Below are positions 62,908-64,000 of a stretch of DNA of 64,000 nt, in pieces. The position numbers and the translations under genes were made by a program. Origin of the DNA: Vibrio sp. 16 (GTDB taxonomy: Bacteria > Pseudomonadota > Gammaproteobacteria > Enterobacterales > Vibrionaceae); NCBI RefSeq assembly GCF_963681195.1, contig NZ_OY808998.1, positions 1,240,001-1,304,000 of the forward strand, in the 5' to 3' direction. The stretch's first letter is position 1. Each line of letters opens with the position of its first letter. The notes beneath the pieces were generated by a model. That model ran no database searches. It had not been told where the DNA came from and saw only the letters and a list, made by a program, of their open reading frames with translations.

Positions 62908-63855
62908 TTACTCTGTTCCACTGTTATTCCCGTTATCAAACAGGCGGCCTCTCAACTCTTCTGTCACGTAGTCGATGAAGGCTCGCAATCTAGCAGGCAT
63001 ATATTTGGTTTGCGCATATTGCATCGCAACTCCGCCGTGATAGTTGCTTTTTATCGTCCAATCTTCCAATACTTGTATCACTTCGCCTCGTTTGAGCGCA
63101 TCTGCAATCACGAAGTCGTGAAAAATCCCGATTCCTAGATCGTTCTTAACACCAGTTAAACGCATTTGCGAGTGGTTGACGGCGTATCGCCCTTTCACTG
63201 CGATGGAATGGTATTCGTCGTCTTTGAAAAAGTCCCAGATATGATCGCGATCGTTTTCCGCTAGATACAAACAATCATGATGGGAGAGTTCGGTTGGGTG
63301 CATGGGGGTAGTGCGCTGAGTAAGGTATTCTGGGCTCGCGCAAAGAACCAGATTGGTACTGCCAATTTCTTTGAGTACCAGATTTTCATCCGGTTTGTCG
63401 GTGAGTTTAAATGCGACGTCGATGTTGTGGCGAATAATGTCGATTTCACCATCGGCAGCGCGCAGTTTGAGTTGGATGTCAGGGTACTTTTTGAGGAAGG
63501 GCACAACAAAAGGCTGTAGGACAGAGTTGAGGAAGGCTTCCGGAGCGGCAACGGTCAGCGCGCCACGCATTTCAGTGTGATCGGAGGTCGACAGTTCCAC
63601 GGCTTGCTTTGCTGCATTCACCATGATGATCGCTTGGTCATACACTTGTTGCCCAGATTGCGTGATGATCAATTTACGCGTTGTTCTCTCAAAAAGTTTC
63701 ACCGACAGTGAGTGTTCTAGCCTTGTGACCATTTTACTCAACGCGGATGGCGTGACATCGAGCTTCTTTGCAGCTGCGGTAAAACTGCCTTCTTCAACGA
63801 TTAAAATGAAGCTTGCTAAATCAGGGAGAAGGGCAATGAGCTTGGTGTTATTCAT
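62908..63855 (-). CDS. LysR-family transcriptional regulator
   Basis: A 315-residue LysR regulator with an N-terminal helix-turn-helix (FILIVEEGSFTAAAKKLDVTPSALSKMVTRLEHSL) and a LysR substrate-binding domain of the group with LTVAAPEAFLNSVLQPFV. The gene is divergent from the one starting at 63968, which is a likely target. The effector is unknown. Confidence 0.92.
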   Translation of the reverse strand: MNNTKLIALLPDLASFILIVEEGSFTAAAKKLDVTPSALSKMVTRLEHSLSVKLFERTTRKLIITQSGQQVYDQAIIMVNAAKQAVELSTSDHTEMRGALTVAAPEAFLNSVLQPFVVPFLKKYPDIQLKLRAADGEIDIIRHNIDVAFKLTDKPDENLVLKEIGSTNLVLCASPEYLTQRTTPMHPTELSHHDCLYLAENDRDHIWDFFKDDEYHSIAVKGRYAVNHSQMRLTGVKNDLGIGIFHDFVIADALKRGEVIQVLEDWTIKSNYHGGVAMQYAQTKYMPARLRAFIDYVTEELRGRLFDNGNNSGTE

Positions 63856-63967
63856 ATATCTTCACATATTAAAATGTTTATAAATAAGGATTTTTTGAGA
63901 GAATGATCGGGTTTTACTCTGCCTGCGTAAGGTATTTTACTTGCCATTGACCTATGGAGGTAATCCA

Positions 63968-64000
63968 ATGCAGCAGGCATATTATTTACTCGATCTTTGG
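63968..64000 (+). CDS. Start of an unidentified gene (cut by window edge)
   Basis: ATG 63968 is preceded by GGAGG with seven-base spacing and opens the frame MQQAYYLLDLW, which runs off the window. It is divergent from the LysR gene and may be controlled by it. Eleven residues are too few to name a family. Confidence 0.6.
   Translation, partial: MQQAYYLLDLW

Overview
The window reads as ordinary gamma-proteobacterial DNA of moderate GC content, most likely from the second chromosome of a Vibrio. Support for this comes from the gnd-pgl-zwf block (which I recall as a chromosome II locus in V. cholerae), a chromosomal Qnr-type pentapeptide protein, a cytochrome b562, a DUF3316-like exported protein and many c-di-GMP proteins. 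The species cannot be fixed from sequence alone. There are no rRNA or tRNA genes, no CRISPR array, no prophage and no intact insertion sequence. The only mobile-element-like sequence is a short inverted-repeat element at 5317-5609.

Layout. (1) 1-6420 (+): an envelope-transport operon (ABC ATPase, FtsX-type permease, LolA-like periplasmic protein, outer-membrane-like protein) followed by a LytS/LytR-type kinase and response regulator. The MITE-like element separates the last two. (2) 6482-14261: an alpha-glucan island with a DexB-type alpha-1,6-glucosidase, a LysR regulator, a MalE paralogue with no permease genes, MalZ and another GH13 enzyme. The promoter regions of the glucosidase and of malE share a 23-bp motif that is a good candidate LysR operator. 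(3) 14650-24000 (mostly -): a small protein, a substrate-binding-protein/diguanylate-cyclase pair, an XRE regulator, a 739-residue protein with two aminoglycoside-phosphotransferase-like catalytic cores, and an HD-GYP plus chemoreceptor-hemerythrin operon. (4) 24157-31140: SoxR with its box, an AEC carrier, MsrA, Qnr, a second binding-protein/diguanylate-cyclase pair, a YitT-like protein, a HAD protein and a 50-residue protein. (5) 31576-41376: two RND efflux systems arranged tail to tail, one under a TetR regulator with TGATTAATT-containing operator candidates. (6) 41415-50165: a predicted small RNA, a BCCT transporter, a GGDEF-EAL protein, an EEP-family protein, small envelope proteins and a TauE/SafE transporter. 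(7) 50186-53914: an aldehyde dehydrogenase and its divergent sigma-54 activator, with a -24/-12 promoter and upstream dyads between them, then a 45-residue protein. (8) 54104-57806: gnd, pgl and zwf (oxidative pentose phosphate pathway). (9) 58166-64000: a Cache/HD-GYP protein, a YcdX-like PHP protein, cytochrome b562, a DUF2946-like protein, a LysR regulator and the start of a divergent gene.

Five genes carry c-di-GMP synthesis or degradation domains (at 14.9, 22.7, 28.2, 43.9 and 58.2 kb), so signalling is the main theme. The glucan island would cut imported maltodextrins and isomaltodextrins to glucose, which the zwf-pgl-gnd block can feed into NADPH production. SoxR, MsrA and Qnr suggest a stress-defence neighbourhood. 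Start codons were chosen by Shine-Dalgarno spacing and are marked where uncertain. All family assignments come from reading motifs by eye, without a database search.
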